A DNA stretch of 64,000 bases, from NCBI RefSeq assembly GCF_038007465.1, contig NZ_JBBOXF010000001.1, positions 2,119,001 through 2,183,000 of the forward strand. Direction: 5' to 3'. Every line of letters starts with the position of its first letter. Within the stretch, counting starts at the first letter, position 1. Below the pieces are notes generated by a model. The model did no database searches and was not told the DNA's origin. It worked only from the letters and a program-made list of their open reading frames with translations. The stretch is from Sporosarcina sp. FSL K6-1508. Lineage in GTDB: Bacteria > Bacillota > Bacilli > Bacillales_A > Planococcaceae. The position numbers were made by a program, and so were the translations under genes. This document shows, one piece after another, positions 1 through 8,787 of this stretch.

Positions 1-156
1 TTCATTGCGGGTGTGTATGGCATGAACTTCGACTTCATGCCCGAACTTCATTGGCGCTATGGCTATATCATTGCCTTAAGCGTCATGCTTGTAATTGGGC
101 TAGCTATGTTGACATTATTTAAATATAAGGGTTGGCTGAGGATGTTTAAATCTTGA
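1..156 (+). CDS. corA: CorA-family divalent metal transporter, C-terminal fragment
   Basis: The reading frame is open from the first base and stops with TGA at 154-156, so only the last 51 residues are in the window. It holds the GMN signature (VYGMNFDFMPE) that ends TM1 of CorA magnesium/cobalt channels, a short loop, a second membrane helix (YIIALSVMLVIGLAMLTLF) and a short basic tail. That is exactly the C-terminal layout of CorA. The protein would form a pentameric inner-membrane channel for Mg2+ or related ions. Family is confident; ion specificity is not visible. A strong hairpin terminator follows. Confidence 0.75.
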   Translation, partial: FIAGVYGMNFDFMPELHWRYGYIIALSVMLVIGLAMLTLFKYKGWLRMFKS

Positions 157-177
157 AGTCCCCTATACGGTTATCGC

Positions 178-234
178 AAAAGGTACCAGCGATCAATACG
201 ATTTTAATCGTGCTGAATACTGGTACCTTTTTTT
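178..234. terminator. Bidirectional terminator between corA and the DUF2935 gene
   Basis: A 12-bp stem (AAAAGGTACCAG pairing with CTGGTACCTTTT) is followed by a T tract on the plus strand and a shorter one on the minus strand. It lies between two convergent genes. Confidence 0.8.
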
Positions 235-245
235 GTTAACCATTT

Positions 246-1055
246 TTATGCTTCTATTCGAGGTTTTGCAGGATTACTTGTCGGGGGTGGCGTTCCGGCT
301 GATTCCGCCAATTTCATTAAATAATAACTTTCCTCTCGAGCCATATGATCAGCCATAAGTGCAGTGAAAGTTCCCAGCGCTTCTTTATTCAGTTCCATTT
401 CTTCTAATTCCTGCAAAAACACTTGAAAAATTGTCATTTCCAAATGAACATCATTATGGAACTTTTCTAAAGCAGGGAATTTCATGATGTTTGTTCGTAA
501 GAAACCAGCAAGTTCTATTGCTTTCAAATAGAAATCTTCCCATTCCTTTGTGAATTTACGGCTTTTCTCATGCAGTGGTTTTTCAACTCGATCCAGGTTT
601 GCGTCAATGGCACCTGCATGACCGGCGGCGTCAAGTAACCAAAGCAAATCATGATGGAGCGGGTGGACGGCCGGTGCTATCTGTCCTTTTTCCAAATAGG
701 AAAAGAGACGGATCGCTTCTTCTACTTCATTGACCATATGGTTGATGAAGGATGGAGGTAAAGAGATTTTTATATTTCCGATTAACTGTTCCTGAATTAA
801 TTGCAATTTAAATGTACGAATTTCCTCACTTGCCATTTTTGCATTCTGAAGCAGGGTGAGAAGTTGTTGCTCATCTAATTGCTGTCTAGAAGTTGTAAGC
901 AGTTGGTCGAATTTCTCTATGAACGTATTCGAAATCTTGATATTTTCAATTTCACTGGGCGATAAGGAATCATGGATGAAACGGCTATGGTCTCCCAAAA
1001 TTTGTAGCCAAAAATGAAGTTCAAATAGTGCATCCTCTTGAAACGATTTATCCAA
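246..1055 (-). CDS. DUF2935 domain protein
   Basis: About 270 residues, rich in helices with regularly spaced His and Glu (HFWLQILGDH near the start, HDLLWLLDAAGHA in the middle, MADHMAREESYY near the end). This matches the duplicated DUF2935 helical-bundle family common in Bacillus and Clostridium; function is unknown, and the His/Glu pattern suggests metal binding. An ATG lies at 1076, but the ribosome binding site AGAGGAGG sits just downstream of it. With normal spacing that site points to a TTG at 1055 as the true start, giving LDKSFQEDALFE as the N-terminus. No operon partner. Confidence 0.7.
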   Translation of the reverse strand: MDKSFQEDALFELHFWLQILGDHSRFIHDSLSPSEIENIKISNTFIEKFDQLLTTSRQQLDEQQLLTLLQNAKMASEEIRTFKLQLIQEQLIGNIKISLPPSFINHMVNEVEEAIRLFSYLEKGQIAPAVHPLHHDLLWLLDAAGHAGAIDANLDRVEKPLHEKSRKFTKEWEDFYLKAIELAGFLRTNIMKFPALEKFHNDVHLEMTIFQVFLQELEEMELNKEALGTFTALMADHMAREESYYLMKLAESAGTPPPTSNPAKPRIEA

Positions 1056-1353
1056 AAAGTGACCTCCTCTTTCCACTATTATTCGTATGAGTTAGGTCTA
1101 GTGTTTATGAAAAAAAGTATGCAGAGAATAAGAGATAGGTATCTGGAACAAATAAGCTCTTCTGTTATGAAAATGCAGCTGGGATGCCATTTTTTGCAAC
1201 GTCTATCAAAACGAAAAGCAATCCGAAAACTGTATTAAGTTGAAATGAATAGTTTCCCATACTCCATGCTTTGGCACTTCGTGAATGCCACCAGCGATAC
1301 GGCATATACAACTAACAAGTGGGGACCCAATGATTTCAAATTAAGAATCTTTA

Positions 1354-1621
1354 CCTACTTGAGTCAATTTCATAATAGAACAACCGGCCTTAAAATCCGA
1401 ACGAGATTGCTTTCCGCGGGTTGGCATCAGCCAATCGGACAGCGTAGGCATCTGTTTACTGCTCTCAACGCTTCGCTTTTGATCGCAAAAGCCGTTCTTC
1501 GTGACGGCTTTCGCTACAATCAACGAGATTAGAACTTTATATTTACGAACAATGAAGCAAGTAATCTTATAAATTTCCGCATTTTTATTTGGAAAAGGTA
1601 TTTACGAAATTAACACACTTG
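1354..1621. repeat. MITE-like dispersed repeat, copy 1
   Basis: About 270 bp, closely related at both ends to 57066-57338. The outer ends are imperfect inverted repeats: left TGAGTCAATTTCATAA, right end in reverse complement GTGTTAATTTCGTAA. The inside has a second inverted pair (ATCCGAACGAGATTG and CAATCAACGAGATTAG) and a divergent GC-rich core. There is no convincing coding capacity; short ORFs across it have no recognisable domains. The rest of the 660-bp gap holds nothing recognised except the operator at 1673-1690. Confidence 0.6.
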
Positions 1622-1672
1622 ATTATTAAAGAGAGGAGAGTTAATGTATTAATAAATCAGTATATTATGAAC

Positions 1673-1690
1673 ATACCGACCGGTTAGTAT
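1673..1690. promoter_or_regulatory. Candidate TetR-family operator of the acyl-CoA operon
   Basis: ATACCGACCGGTTAGTAT matches its own reverse complement at 14 of 18 positions. It lies about 30 bp before the first gene of an operon that encodes a TetR regulator. ACCGACCGGT-like palindromes are typical of TetR repressors of fatty-acid genes in Bacillales. A plausible -10 (TATATTATG, from about 1661) lies just upstream, so binding would block transcription. Confidence 0.6.
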
Positions 1691-1720
1691 AAATTTGGTT
1701 TATAGAGTGAGAGGCGGATG

Positions 1721-2953
1721 ATGACAATGAACTTTTCATATTCGGAAAAGACGATTGAATTGCAAAAGAAGTTGACGGCATTTATGGAGGAATTTGTTTA
1801 TCCAAATGAAAAGACTTTTGACGAACAGTTAAATGCACAGGAAAATCGCTGGACGCAAAATCCACCAATTATGGAAGAGTTGAAAGCGTTAGCACGCGAA
1901 AGTGGTCTTTGGAATTTATTTCTCCCGAATAGTGAACTGGGTGCGGGTCTTACCAATGTGGATTATGCCCCGCTTTGCGAAATTATGGGCCGTTCTTTAA
2001 TGGGGCCGGAAGTATTTAACTGCAGTGCACCTGACACAGGAAACATGGAAGTGCTTGTCCGATATGGTACGGAAGCGCAGAAAAAACAATGGCTCGAACC
2101 GCTTTTAGATGGCGAAATCCGTTCATGTTTTGCAATGACAGAACCAGATGTCGCTTCAAGTGACGCAACAAATATCCAGTCAAGCATTATCCGGGACGGG
2201 GACGAGTATATATTAAATGGGCGTAAATGGTGGATTTCCGGCGCGGGCGATCCGCGTTGTAGGATTGCGATTTTTATGGGTAAGAATGATCCGACTGCTG
2301 CACAACATGAACAACAGTCGATGATTTTAGTGCCGCTCGATACACCAGGCGTAAAAGTAGAAAGAATGCTTTCCGTATTTGGCTATGATCATGCCCCTCA
2401 CGGACATGCGGAAATCACATTTGACAATGTTCGTGTACCAGCTGAAAACATGTTGTGGGGTGAAGGGAAAGGATTCGCGATAGCGCAAGGCCGTCTAGGA
2501 CCTGGCCGAATTCATCATTGTATGCGGTTAATTGGCGCTGCTGAACGTGCGCTTGAAGAAATGTGTATTCGTGTCCAACAACGTTCTGCATTCGGTAAAT
2601 CAATTGCTGAACAAGGCGTCATTCGGGAATGGATTGCAGAATCGCGCATTGATATCGAACAGGCACGCCTTTTGACGTTAAAAGCAGCTTACATGATGGA
2701 TACGGTTGGAAATAAAGAAGCGAGAGCAGAAATCGCAATGATTAAAGTGACCGCGCCAAATATGGCACTGCGTGTAATCGACCGCGCTATTCAGGCATTC
2801 GGTGGAGCGGGCGTAAGCGGAGATTATACATTGGCGGCGCAGTGGGCGAATTCAAGAACGTTGCGTCTCGCAGATGGACCCGATGAAGTACACCGCAATC
2901 AAATCGCACGTTTGGAACTTAAAAAATATGCAACTCACGGAAAGGGGAACTAA
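1721..2953 (+). CDS. ACAD10/11-like acyl-CoA dehydrogenase
   Basis: About 410 residues, a full acyl-CoA dehydrogenase fold: N-terminal helical domain, a middle beta domain (CFAMTEPDVASSDATN, GRKWWISGAGDPRC), and a C-terminal helical FAD-binding domain (GRLGPGRIHHCMRLIGAAERA, QAFGGAGVSGD). The wording is that of the ACAD11 group (bacterial LvaC) rather than classical FadE enzymes. Where classical enzymes have EGTNEI, this one has DGPDEVH (about residue 385). It is likely to act on phosphorylated or otherwise modified acyl-CoA, in step with the APH-type kinase downstream. ATGs occur at 1718, 1721 and 1727; GAGAGG at about 1709-1714 best suits 1721. First gene of an operon reaching 9762. Confidence 0.85.
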   Translation: MTMNFSYSEKTIELQKKLTAFMEEFVYPNEKTFDEQLNAQENRWTQNPPIMEELKALARESGLWNLFLPNSELGAGLTNVDYAPLCEIMGRSLMGPEVFNCSAPDTGNMEVLVRYGTEAQKKQWLEPLLDGEIRSCFAMTEPDVASSDATNIQSSIIRDGDEYILNGRKWWISGAGDPRCRIAIFMGKNDPTAAQHEQQSMILVPLDTPGVKVERMLSVFGYDHAPHGHAEITFDNVRVPAENMLWGEGKGFAIAQGRLGPGRIHHCMRLIGAAERALEEMCIRVQQRSAFGKSIAEQGVIREWIAESRIDIEQARLLTLKAAYMMDTVGNKEARAEIAMIKVTAPNMALRVIDRAIQAFGGAGVSGDYTLAAQWANSRTLRLADGPDEVHRNQIARLELKKYATHGKGN

Positions 2954-2955
2954 TT

Positions 2956-3729
2956 ATGACAGTACTTGACCTTTTTAGATTAACAGGGAAAACAGCAATT
3001 GTTACAGGTGGTGGCAGAGGACTTGGGTCACAGATTGCAAAAGGATTTGCGGAAGCAGGTGCAAATGTTGTGCTGTGTTCACGCAATGTTGAAGCGTGTA
3101 TTGAAATGAGTAAAGAACTGGAAGCATTAGGTGTCCAATCGATTGGACTAGCATGTGACGTCACGCAGCAGGTAGACGTAAAAAGAGTAGTGGAAGAGAC
3201 GAAGAAACTATTTGGCACGATAGACATACTTGTCAACAACAGCGGAGCGACATGGGGTGCACCTGTTGTTGACATGCCCTACGAGGCATGGAAAAAAGTA
3301 ATGGACGTAAACGTCAATGGCACTTTTTTGATGAGTCAGGAAGTGGGCAAAGTCATGATTGAGCAAGGAAGCGGAAAGATCATTAATATCGCATCCGTCG
3401 CGGGACTTGGCGGGACGCATCCGAATTTTATGGATACGATTGGCTACAACACAAGCAAAGGGGCGATCATTACGTTTACGAAAGATCTTGCTGCTAAATG
3501 GGGCCAGCACAATATTAACGTCAATGCGATTGCACCCGGATTTTTCCCAACCAAAATGTCGAAAGTCACAATTGAACAAGGGCATGATTATATCTTGAAT
3601 TCCACACCGTTAAGCCGTTTAGGCTCAGAAGAAGACTTAAAAGGTGTCGCTCTTTTCCTTGCATCGAAAGCTTCTGACTATGTGACGGGAGATATTCTGC
3701 TAGTCGACGGTGGAATGAGTGCATTATGA
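2956..3729 (+). CDS. Short-chain dehydrogenase/reductase (SDR)
   Basis: A classical SDR of 257 residues, the usual length. The NAD(P)-binding motif TGGGRGLG spans about residues 17-24, NNSG about 94-97, and the catalytic triad is Ser147 (NIASVAG), Tyr164 and Lys168 (YNTSK). The C-terminal GDILLVDGG is typical. It would oxidise or reduce a hydroxyl/keto group on an acyl-CoA or related substrate; the exact substrate cannot be read. It starts 2 bases after the ACAD stop and overlaps the TetR gene by 4 bases, so translation is coupled. In the Pseudomonas lva cluster an SDR (LvaD) accompanies the kinase and ACAD, which fits here by analogy. Confidence 0.85.
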   Translation: MTVLDLFRLTGKTAIVTGGGRGLGSQIAKGFAEAGANVVLCSRNVEACIEMSKELEALGVQSIGLACDVTQQVDVKRVVEETKKLFGTIDILVNNSGATWGAPVVDMPYEAWKKVMDVNVNGTFLMSQEVGKVMIEQGSGKIINIASVAGLGGTHPNFMDTIGYNTSKGAIITFTKDLAAKWGQHNINVNAIAPGFFPTKMSKVTIEQGHDYILNSTPLSRLGSEEDLKGVALFLASKASDYVTGDILLVDGGMSAL

Positions 3730-4310
3730 AAGAAGAGCTTACTAGACAAAGCATTCAGTTGTTTGAACGGAAAGGTTTTAATTCAACATCTGTCCAGGAC
3801 ATTGTTGATTCGCTGGGCGTGACGAAAGGGACTTTTTACTATTACTTCACAAGTAAAGAAACACTTCTTATGGACATCCATCTTAGTTATATCGACGATT
3901 TATTAAGTAGACAACAGAAGGTTTTAAACAGCAATGCAAGTTGTGGAAAGCAGCTTGCAGAAATTGTTGAGATGCTCATAAATGATATACAGACGCAAGG
4001 TTCCAATGTTCGTGTCTATTTTAGGGAAATGCGTCATTTATCAGAGGAAAACAGTAGGGTTATAAAAGATAAACGAAGATTGTTCCACCTTACTATTGAG
4101 CAAATCATTAAGGAAGGTATAGAAAAGAAGGAATTTCGAGAAAATCTAAAACCTAAAATGACTACTTTTGCTATTTTAGGAGTTACAAATTGGAGTTATG
4201 AATGGTTCGACCCATCCGGTAATATATCTCCGAAAGAGCTTGCGACTATGTATATGGATTTCATCCTACACGGAATAGATATAGGGGGAATGAATGATGA
4301 GTGCGAATGA
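3726..4310 (+). CDS. TetR/AcrR-family transcriptional regulator
   Basis: 194 residues. An N-terminal TetR helix-turn-helix covers about residues 5-50 (QSIQLFERKGFNSTSVQDIVDSLGVTKGTFYYYFTSKE in overlapping parts), followed by an all-helical ligand domain resembling TetR_C regulators of fatty-acid degradation. It is embedded in the operon and overlaps both neighbours (4 bases with the SDR, 17 with the dehydrogenase). It is probably an autoregulatory repressor that is released by an acyl-CoA and binds the palindrome at 1673-1690. Ligand identity is inferred. Confidence 0.85.
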   Translation: MKEELTRQSIQLFERKGFNSTSVQDIVDSLGVTKGTFYYYFTSKETLLMDIHLSYIDDLLSRQQKVLNSNASCGKQLAEIVEMLINDIQTQGSNVRVYFREMRHLSEENSRVIKDKRRLFHLTIEQIIKEGIEKKEFRENLKPKMTTFAILGVTNWSYEWFDPSGNISPKELATMYMDFILHGIDIGGMNDECE

Positions 4311-5160
4311 AATTAAGCATATTCTTGTCGTTGGAGCGGGACAAATGGGACATCAAATTGCTATGCTGTGCGCGCTTGGGGGATATAGGACTTCACTGCA
4401 GGATGTAAATAGTGAAGCACTGAAAGATGCAGAAAAGAGTTTGAAAGAGCGTATGGATAAATGGGTTGCAAGTGGGAAGTTAACTGCGAGTAGCAAGGAA
4501 ACTGCTTTTCAAAATCTCATATTCACGGATAATCTAAACGAAGCCGCGAAAGATGCAGATTTTGTAATTGAAGCGATTGTGGAAAAACTAGTTAGTAAAC
4601 AGAAATTGTTCAGGGAACTGGATCGTCTTACACCGAAACATGCAATCTTAGCTTCAAACAGTTCAACGATTGTGAATTCGCACCTGGCAGAAGTGACGGA
4701 GCGTTCAGACAGAGTTTGCAATATGCATTTCTTCTTCCCGCCGTTGGTTATGGAGTGTGTGGAAATCGTTATGAGTGAAGAAACGGCAGAAGAAACAGCA
4801 CAGACGACATTAGCAGTTTGCGAGAAAATCGGTAAAACAGGCATTATCCTTCGAAAAGAAATTTCGGGATTTGTCGCAAATCGAATATTAGGCGCAATTC
4901 ATAAAGAAGCAATCGCACTTTATGACAAAGGTATTGCCGACTTTAAGGATATAGATATAATCGTGAAAAAGTCGCTTGGACATCCTATGGGCCCATTTGA
5001 AGTCATTGATTTGTCTGGCGCGGATGTTGTCAATTTCGTTATGGAACAACAATACGCGGAAACAGGCAATCAGGAAGACAAGCCTGCTACATGTATTGTG
5101 GATAAAGTCAAAGCAGGTCATTTAGGGAGAAAAACGGGGCAAGGTTTCTATACGTATTAA
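4294..5160 (+). CDS. 3-hydroxyacyl-CoA dehydrogenase
   Basis: 288 residues, the standard length of stand-alone 3-hydroxybutyryl/3-hydroxyacyl-CoA dehydrogenases. The N-terminal Rossmann motif is VVGAGQMGHQIA (about residues 11-22). SNSSTI and HFFFPP follow, with the catalytic His in NMHFF. The C-terminal domain carries GFVANRI and LGHPMGPFEVIDLSG and ends GRKTGQGFYTY. It oxidises the 3-hydroxyacyl-CoA intermediate of beta-oxidation with NAD. The start overlaps the TetR gene; GGGGG lies 5 bases before the first of two adjacent ATGs. It supplies the beta-oxidation step after an enoyl-CoA hydratase that is not encoded here. Confidence 0.9.
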   Translation: MMSANEIKHILVVGAGQMGHQIAMLCALGGYRTSLQDVNSEALKDAEKSLKERMDKWVASGKLTASSKETAFQNLIFTDNLNEAAKDADFVIEAIVEKLVSKQKLFRELDRLTPKHAILASNSSTIVNSHLAEVTERSDRVCNMHFFFPPLVMECVEIVMSEETAEETAQTTLAVCEKIGKTGIILRKEISGFVANRILGAIHKEAIALYDKGIADFKDIDIIVKKSLGHPMGPFEVIDLSGADVVNFVMEQQYAETGNQEDKPATCIVDKVKAGHLGRKTGQGFYTY

Positions 5161-5188
5161 TAGATACTAAAAAAAGGAAGTGAAAAGG

Positions 5189-6253
5189 TTGATAGAAACG
5201 AGTATAGATACAATACCTGTCCGAAGTGGGGAAGAATTGGATGCCGAAATCTTGACTGAATTTCTTCGAAGAAGCATTGAGGGTTTACCTGAAGGAGAAC
5301 TGAAAATCCGGCAGTTTGGATCGGGCCATTCGAATTTAACTTATGAACTCGAAATGGGAACTTGGCAGGCAGTGCTCAGACGTCCTCCACTCGGTCCTGT
5401 TGCCGCAAAAGCACATGATATGGAGCGGGAATTTAATGTGCTCTCAGCACTTCATCCTGTCTTTCATACGGCACCTAAGCCACTTATTTTTTCGGATGAA
5501 CTATCCATTACTGGCAGTCCATTTTTCATCATGGAAAGAAGGAGCGGCATTGTTCTCGATACCGATTTTCCGGATGGTACTGAAATGACTGAAGAAATTG
5601 GACGGAAAATATCTGAAATCATGGTCGATAAACTCGTTGAATTACATGCAATTGATTATAAAAAAACTGCACTTGCCGATATGGTCAAGCCGGATGGTTT
5701 CTTGGAAAGGCAAGTGCAGGGCTGGATTGGGCGTTATGAAAAAGCGAAGACGTCCGACATTCCTGAAGTCGCGGCATTAACGGCCTGGCTTCAATGGAAT
5801 ATGCCAGAATCAGCCGAACCGACAATCATTCATTATGATTTTAAATTAAATAATGGGATGTTTTCATCTAATTATACTGAAATGACAGGATTGTTTGACT
5901 GGGAAATGGCGACTGTAGGAGATCCCCTGGCAGATGTCGGGGCGGCCCTCAGTTATTGGATGCAAGCAGATGATCCTGCCATGTTACTGAATGGCCTTGG
6001 CAAACCGCCGATTACAATTAAAAAAGGTTTCTTTACTCGGGACGAATTTATAGCTCGCTACGCGGAAAAGAGTGGCCGTGATATGACAGCTATTAATTAC
6101 TATAGTACATTTGCTTACTTTAAACTGGCAGTCATTTGTCAACAAATTTTCTACCGCTATAAAAATGGGCAGACAAAAGATCCGCGATTTGCTAATATGG
6201 ATAAATTTGTTGAGACGCTTATGAAGCAAGCGATGACCGGGGCGACCAAATAA
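5189..6253 (+). CDS. APH-type phosphotransferase, ACAD10/LvaA-like hydroxyacyl-CoA kinase
   Basis: About 354 residues of the aminoglycoside-phosphotransferase/choline-kinase fold. A glycine-rich lobe (RQFGSGHSN, LRRPP) binds ATP. IIHYDFKLNN holds the catalytic Asp (about 217), and LFDWEMATVGDPLADVG holds the metal-binding Asp (about 237). This is the group found as the N-terminal domain of ACAD10/11 and as LvaA of Pseudomonas, which phosphorylates 4-hydroxyacyl-CoA, not antibiotics. A GTG at 5180 lies inside the near-perfect Shine-Dalgarno AAAGGAAGTGA, so the TTG at 5189 is the better start. It overlaps the next gene by one base. Confidence 0.8.
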   Translation: MIETSIDTIPVRSGEELDAEILTEFLRRSIEGLPEGELKIRQFGSGHSNLTYELEMGTWQAVLRRPPLGPVAAKAHDMEREFNVLSALHPVFHTAPKPLIFSDELSITGSPFFIMERRSGIVLDTDFPDGTEMTEEIGRKISEIMVDKLVELHAIDYKKTALADMVKPDGFLERQVQGWIGRYEKAKTSDIPEVAALTAWLQWNMPESAEPTIIHYDFKLNNGMFSSNYTEMTGLFDWEMATVGDPLADVGAALSYWMQADDPAMLLNGLGKPPITIKKGFFTRDEFIARYAEKSGRDMTAINYYSTFAYFKLAVICQQIFYRYKNGQTKDPRFANMDKFVETLMKQAMTGATK

Positions 6254-7011
6254 TGATGAAAACCCAACCTAAACTTCATGTCATCCTTCAAAAAGAAGCT
6301 ATTTTGCCAGAACTGATTGATAACCATAAAGTGGCCGTCGTGTTTGATATTTTACTTGCGACGACGACAATCGCCACACTTCTTAACCATGGGGCAAAGG
6401 AAGTTATCCCTGTAATGGACGAAGCGGAAGCATTAAAAGTAGCCGGAAATCATGAAAAAACGACAACGATTATTGCTGGTGAATCTGATGGATTGACCAT
6501 CGAGGGCTTTGCCGATCCGCTTCCCACCCAACTTAAACAAGTGGCTGAAGGGAAAACAATTATTCTTTCAACAACGAATGGCACGGTTGCCATTCGAACT
6601 GTCGCGAACGCCAAGAAGGTATATGCCGCTTCACTGGTTAACGGACATGCTGTTGCCAAAAAAGTCGCAACTGAACATAAGGATGATTCGATCATCTTAA
6701 TTTGTGCAGGAACTATGAGACAGCTTTCCTTGGAGGATTTTTACGGGGCAGGCTATTTTATTGATGAATTACTTCAGCGAAGTGACTCCTGGGAACTGAC
6801 CGATTCTGCAAAAGCCGCACTTTATCTATATAGAGGAAAGAAGGAAAATGCTGTTTCAATACTTAAAACGTCCTTAACAGGTCAAATGCTTATGAAAGTG
6901 AATCAGGAGGAAGATATTTTCTTTTCTGCAGATAAAGGAATGAATGACGTCGTACCCGAATTTGATAACGGAATAATGATTGTGAAAGGGGATGGAGCAA
7001 TTGATGACTGA
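6253..7011 (+). CDS. 2-phosphosulfolactate phosphatase (ComB) family protein
   Basis: 252 residues. KVAVVFDILLATTTIATLLNHGA, read as short segments, matches the DVLRATTTI-type N-terminal motif of ComB; later blocks are STTNGTVAI, ICAGT and EDFYGAGYF. The family hydrolyses 2-phospho-3-sulfolactate and needs Mg2+. Homologues serve coenzyme M synthesis in archaea and spore sulfolactate in Bacillus (YitC). No sulfolactate synthase gene is nearby, and the gene sits tightly inside an acyl-CoA operon (overlaps on both sides). A different phosphatase substrate is therefore possible. Family confident; role unsure. Confidence 0.75.
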   Translation: MMKTQPKLHVILQKEAILPELIDNHKVAVVFDILLATTTIATLLNHGAKEVIPVMDEAEALKVAGNHEKTTTIIAGESDGLTIEGFADPLPTQLKQVAEGKTIILSTTNGTVAIRTVANAKKVYAASLVNGHAVAKKVATEHKDDSIILICAGTMRQLSLEDFYGAGYFIDELLQRSDSWELTDSAKAALYLYRGKKENAVSILKTSLTGQMLMKVNQEEDIFFSADKGMNDVVPEFDNGIMIVKGDGAIDD

Positions 7012-8773
7012 TCAACTAACCTATCGCGGTGCTTCATTTTTACACAGCTCTTCGCAACACGAAACTATTTTTACTCCAGAGGACTTCACGGCTGAACACT
7101 TACTGATTGCAGAGACCGCCAGGAAGTTCATTGAAAAAGAAGTAAGGCCCCACAACGACCAAATAGAAGGAGGAGACTTCGAACTTGTCAGGTTGCTCCT
7201 TGGGAAAGCGGGAGATCTGGGCTTAATTGCCCATAGTATTCCTGAGAAGTATGGCGGGCTTGGACTCGATAAAATCACAAAGGGACTCATAGGTGAAATT
7301 GTCGGTGCTGCAGGCGGATATAGCGTTGCGCATTCGAATCACACATGCATCGCAACGTTGCCGATTACGTATTTCGGGTCAGCATGGCAAAAGGAAACGT
7401 ATTTGCCAAAACTGGCGTCTGGTGAATTTATCGGAGCTTACTGTCTTACTGAACCATCCGCGGGGTCTGATGCATTAGCCGCGACGACGACAGCAATTTT
7501 GAATGACGAGGGAACACACTATATCTTGAATGGCTCAAAAATATTCATTACAAATGCTTCATTTTCCAATACTTTCATTGTCTATGCAAAAGTAGATGGT
7601 ACGGCGTTCACGGCATTCATCGTTGAAAAGGACTTTCCGGGCTTAGCACTTGGACCTGAAGAACAGAAGATGGGTATTAAAGGTTCATCAACGACAGCTG
7701 TGTTTTTTGAAAACTGCGAAGTGCCTGTCCGAAATGTATTAGGCGAAATTGGAAAAGGGCATCATATTGCATTGAATGTACTGAATTTGGGCCGGTTCAA
7801 TCTTGGTTCTGCCTGTACAGGGGCGGCAAAGTACAGTTTGGAATTAGCACTTGATTATACAAGTGAACGGCAACAATTTGGCAGAACGATTGCATCATTT
7901 ACAGCGACGGAAGAAAAAATCGCGGATATGGCAATACGTATTTATGCGTCGGAGTCGCTTCAATACCGCACTGCTTCCTATCTGGAAGAGGCACTCGGTG
8001 AATTAAATGAGTCTCGTGATATTAAACTTATTGCAAGTCGTATGAGAGAGTATGCAGTTGAAGCTGCTGTAAGCAAGGTTTACGGATCTGAAACACTCGA
8101 TTACGTTGCCGATGAATCGCTCCAGCTTCACGGTGGTTATGGCTTTATAAAAGAGTATAAGGTTGAACAAGTGTATCGGGATTCACGTATTAATCGTATT
8201 TTCGAAGGAACGAATGAAATCAATCGCCTGCTAATACCGATGTCCCTCTTGCAACAGGTGGGAAAAGGAACGGTTCCACTGCCGAATCTCGTGGCTCGAG
8301 CTACTGCAGAACTGAAACAACCAACCGGGCTATCGAATGAAAGATTTGCCCGTGAAAAGAAAGCAATCCAAACAATACGCAATGTGTTTTTACTCACCTT
8401 TGGACTTGCCTATGAAACGTTCCAATCTCGTATTGTAGATGAGCAGGAAACTCTCTTGAAACTGGCTGACATTGCAATTGCGCTCTACGCTGCTGAATCT
8501 GCTGTATTACGGAGTGAAAAATCACTCGCAAAAAATGGGGGAGAAAAATCGTTGCTTAAGGTGAAGCTGTCAGAAGCCTTGATTGACGACTTGCTGTTAG
8601 AAGTTGAAATGAGGGCACGTAAAGTGATTTCAGGCATGACGACGGGTGAAAAACGTAAGACAACACTTGCTGATGTAATGAATCGATTGAGTGAACTTGC
8701 ACGTGAAGGCTCGATACAAACAAAAAGGGATATTGCTAAAGCAATTAACAAATCTAAGCAATATATATCTTAA
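7004..8773 (+). CDS. FadE-like acyl-CoA dehydrogenase
   Basis: About 590 residues, the length of Bacillus FadE and VLCAD-type enzymes. It has the usual three-domain ACAD core plus a C-terminal extension of about 180 residues. Motifs: YCLTEPSAGSDA, FITNASFSN, GIKGSSTTAVFFE, the FAD-region QLHGGYGFIKEY, and IFEGTNEINR with the expected glutamate. It should catalyse the first, FAD-linked step of beta-oxidation with electrons passing to ETF. An ATG at 6992 precedes GGAG, but GGAG-6-ATG at 7004 is the better start. Overlaps the phosphatase-like gene by 8 bases. Confidence 0.88.
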   Translation: MTDQLTYRGASFLHSSSQHETIFTPEDFTAEHLLIAETARKFIEKEVRPHNDQIEGGDFELVRLLLGKAGDLGLIAHSIPEKYGGLGLDKITKGLIGEIVGAAGGYSVAHSNHTCIATLPITYFGSAWQKETYLPKLASGEFIGAYCLTEPSAGSDALAATTTAILNDEGTHYILNGSKIFITNASFSNTFIVYAKVDGTAFTAFIVEKDFPGLALGPEEQKMGIKGSSTTAVFFENCEVPVRNVLGEIGKGHHIALNVLNLGRFNLGSACTGAAKYSLELALDYTSERQQFGRTIASFTATEEKIADMAIRIYASESLQYRTASYLEEALGELNESRDIKLIASRMREYAVEAAVSKVYGSETLDYVADESLQLHGGYGFIKEYKVEQVYRDSRINRIFEGTNEINRLLIPMSLLQQVGKGTVPLPNLVARATAELKQPTGLSNERFAREKKAIQTIRNVFLLTFGLAYETFQSRIVDEQETLLKLADIAIALYAAESAVLRSEKSLAKNGGEKSLLKVKLSEALIDDLLLEVEMRARKVISGMTTGEKRKTTLADVMNRLSELAREGSIQTKRDIAKAINKSKQYIS

Positions 8774-8787
8774 GGGGGAAGTTATAG

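Noticed and set aside
1038..1532. Short plus-strand frames upstream of the acyl-CoA operon
   Set aside because: They lack ribosome sites and recognisable domains, overlap the DUF2935 start or run through the MITE-like repeat.
5180..6253. Reading the APH-type gene as antibiotic resistance
   Set aside because: The fold is shared, but the context (acyl-CoA operon) and ACAD10/LvaA-like wording point to an acyl-CoA kinase.
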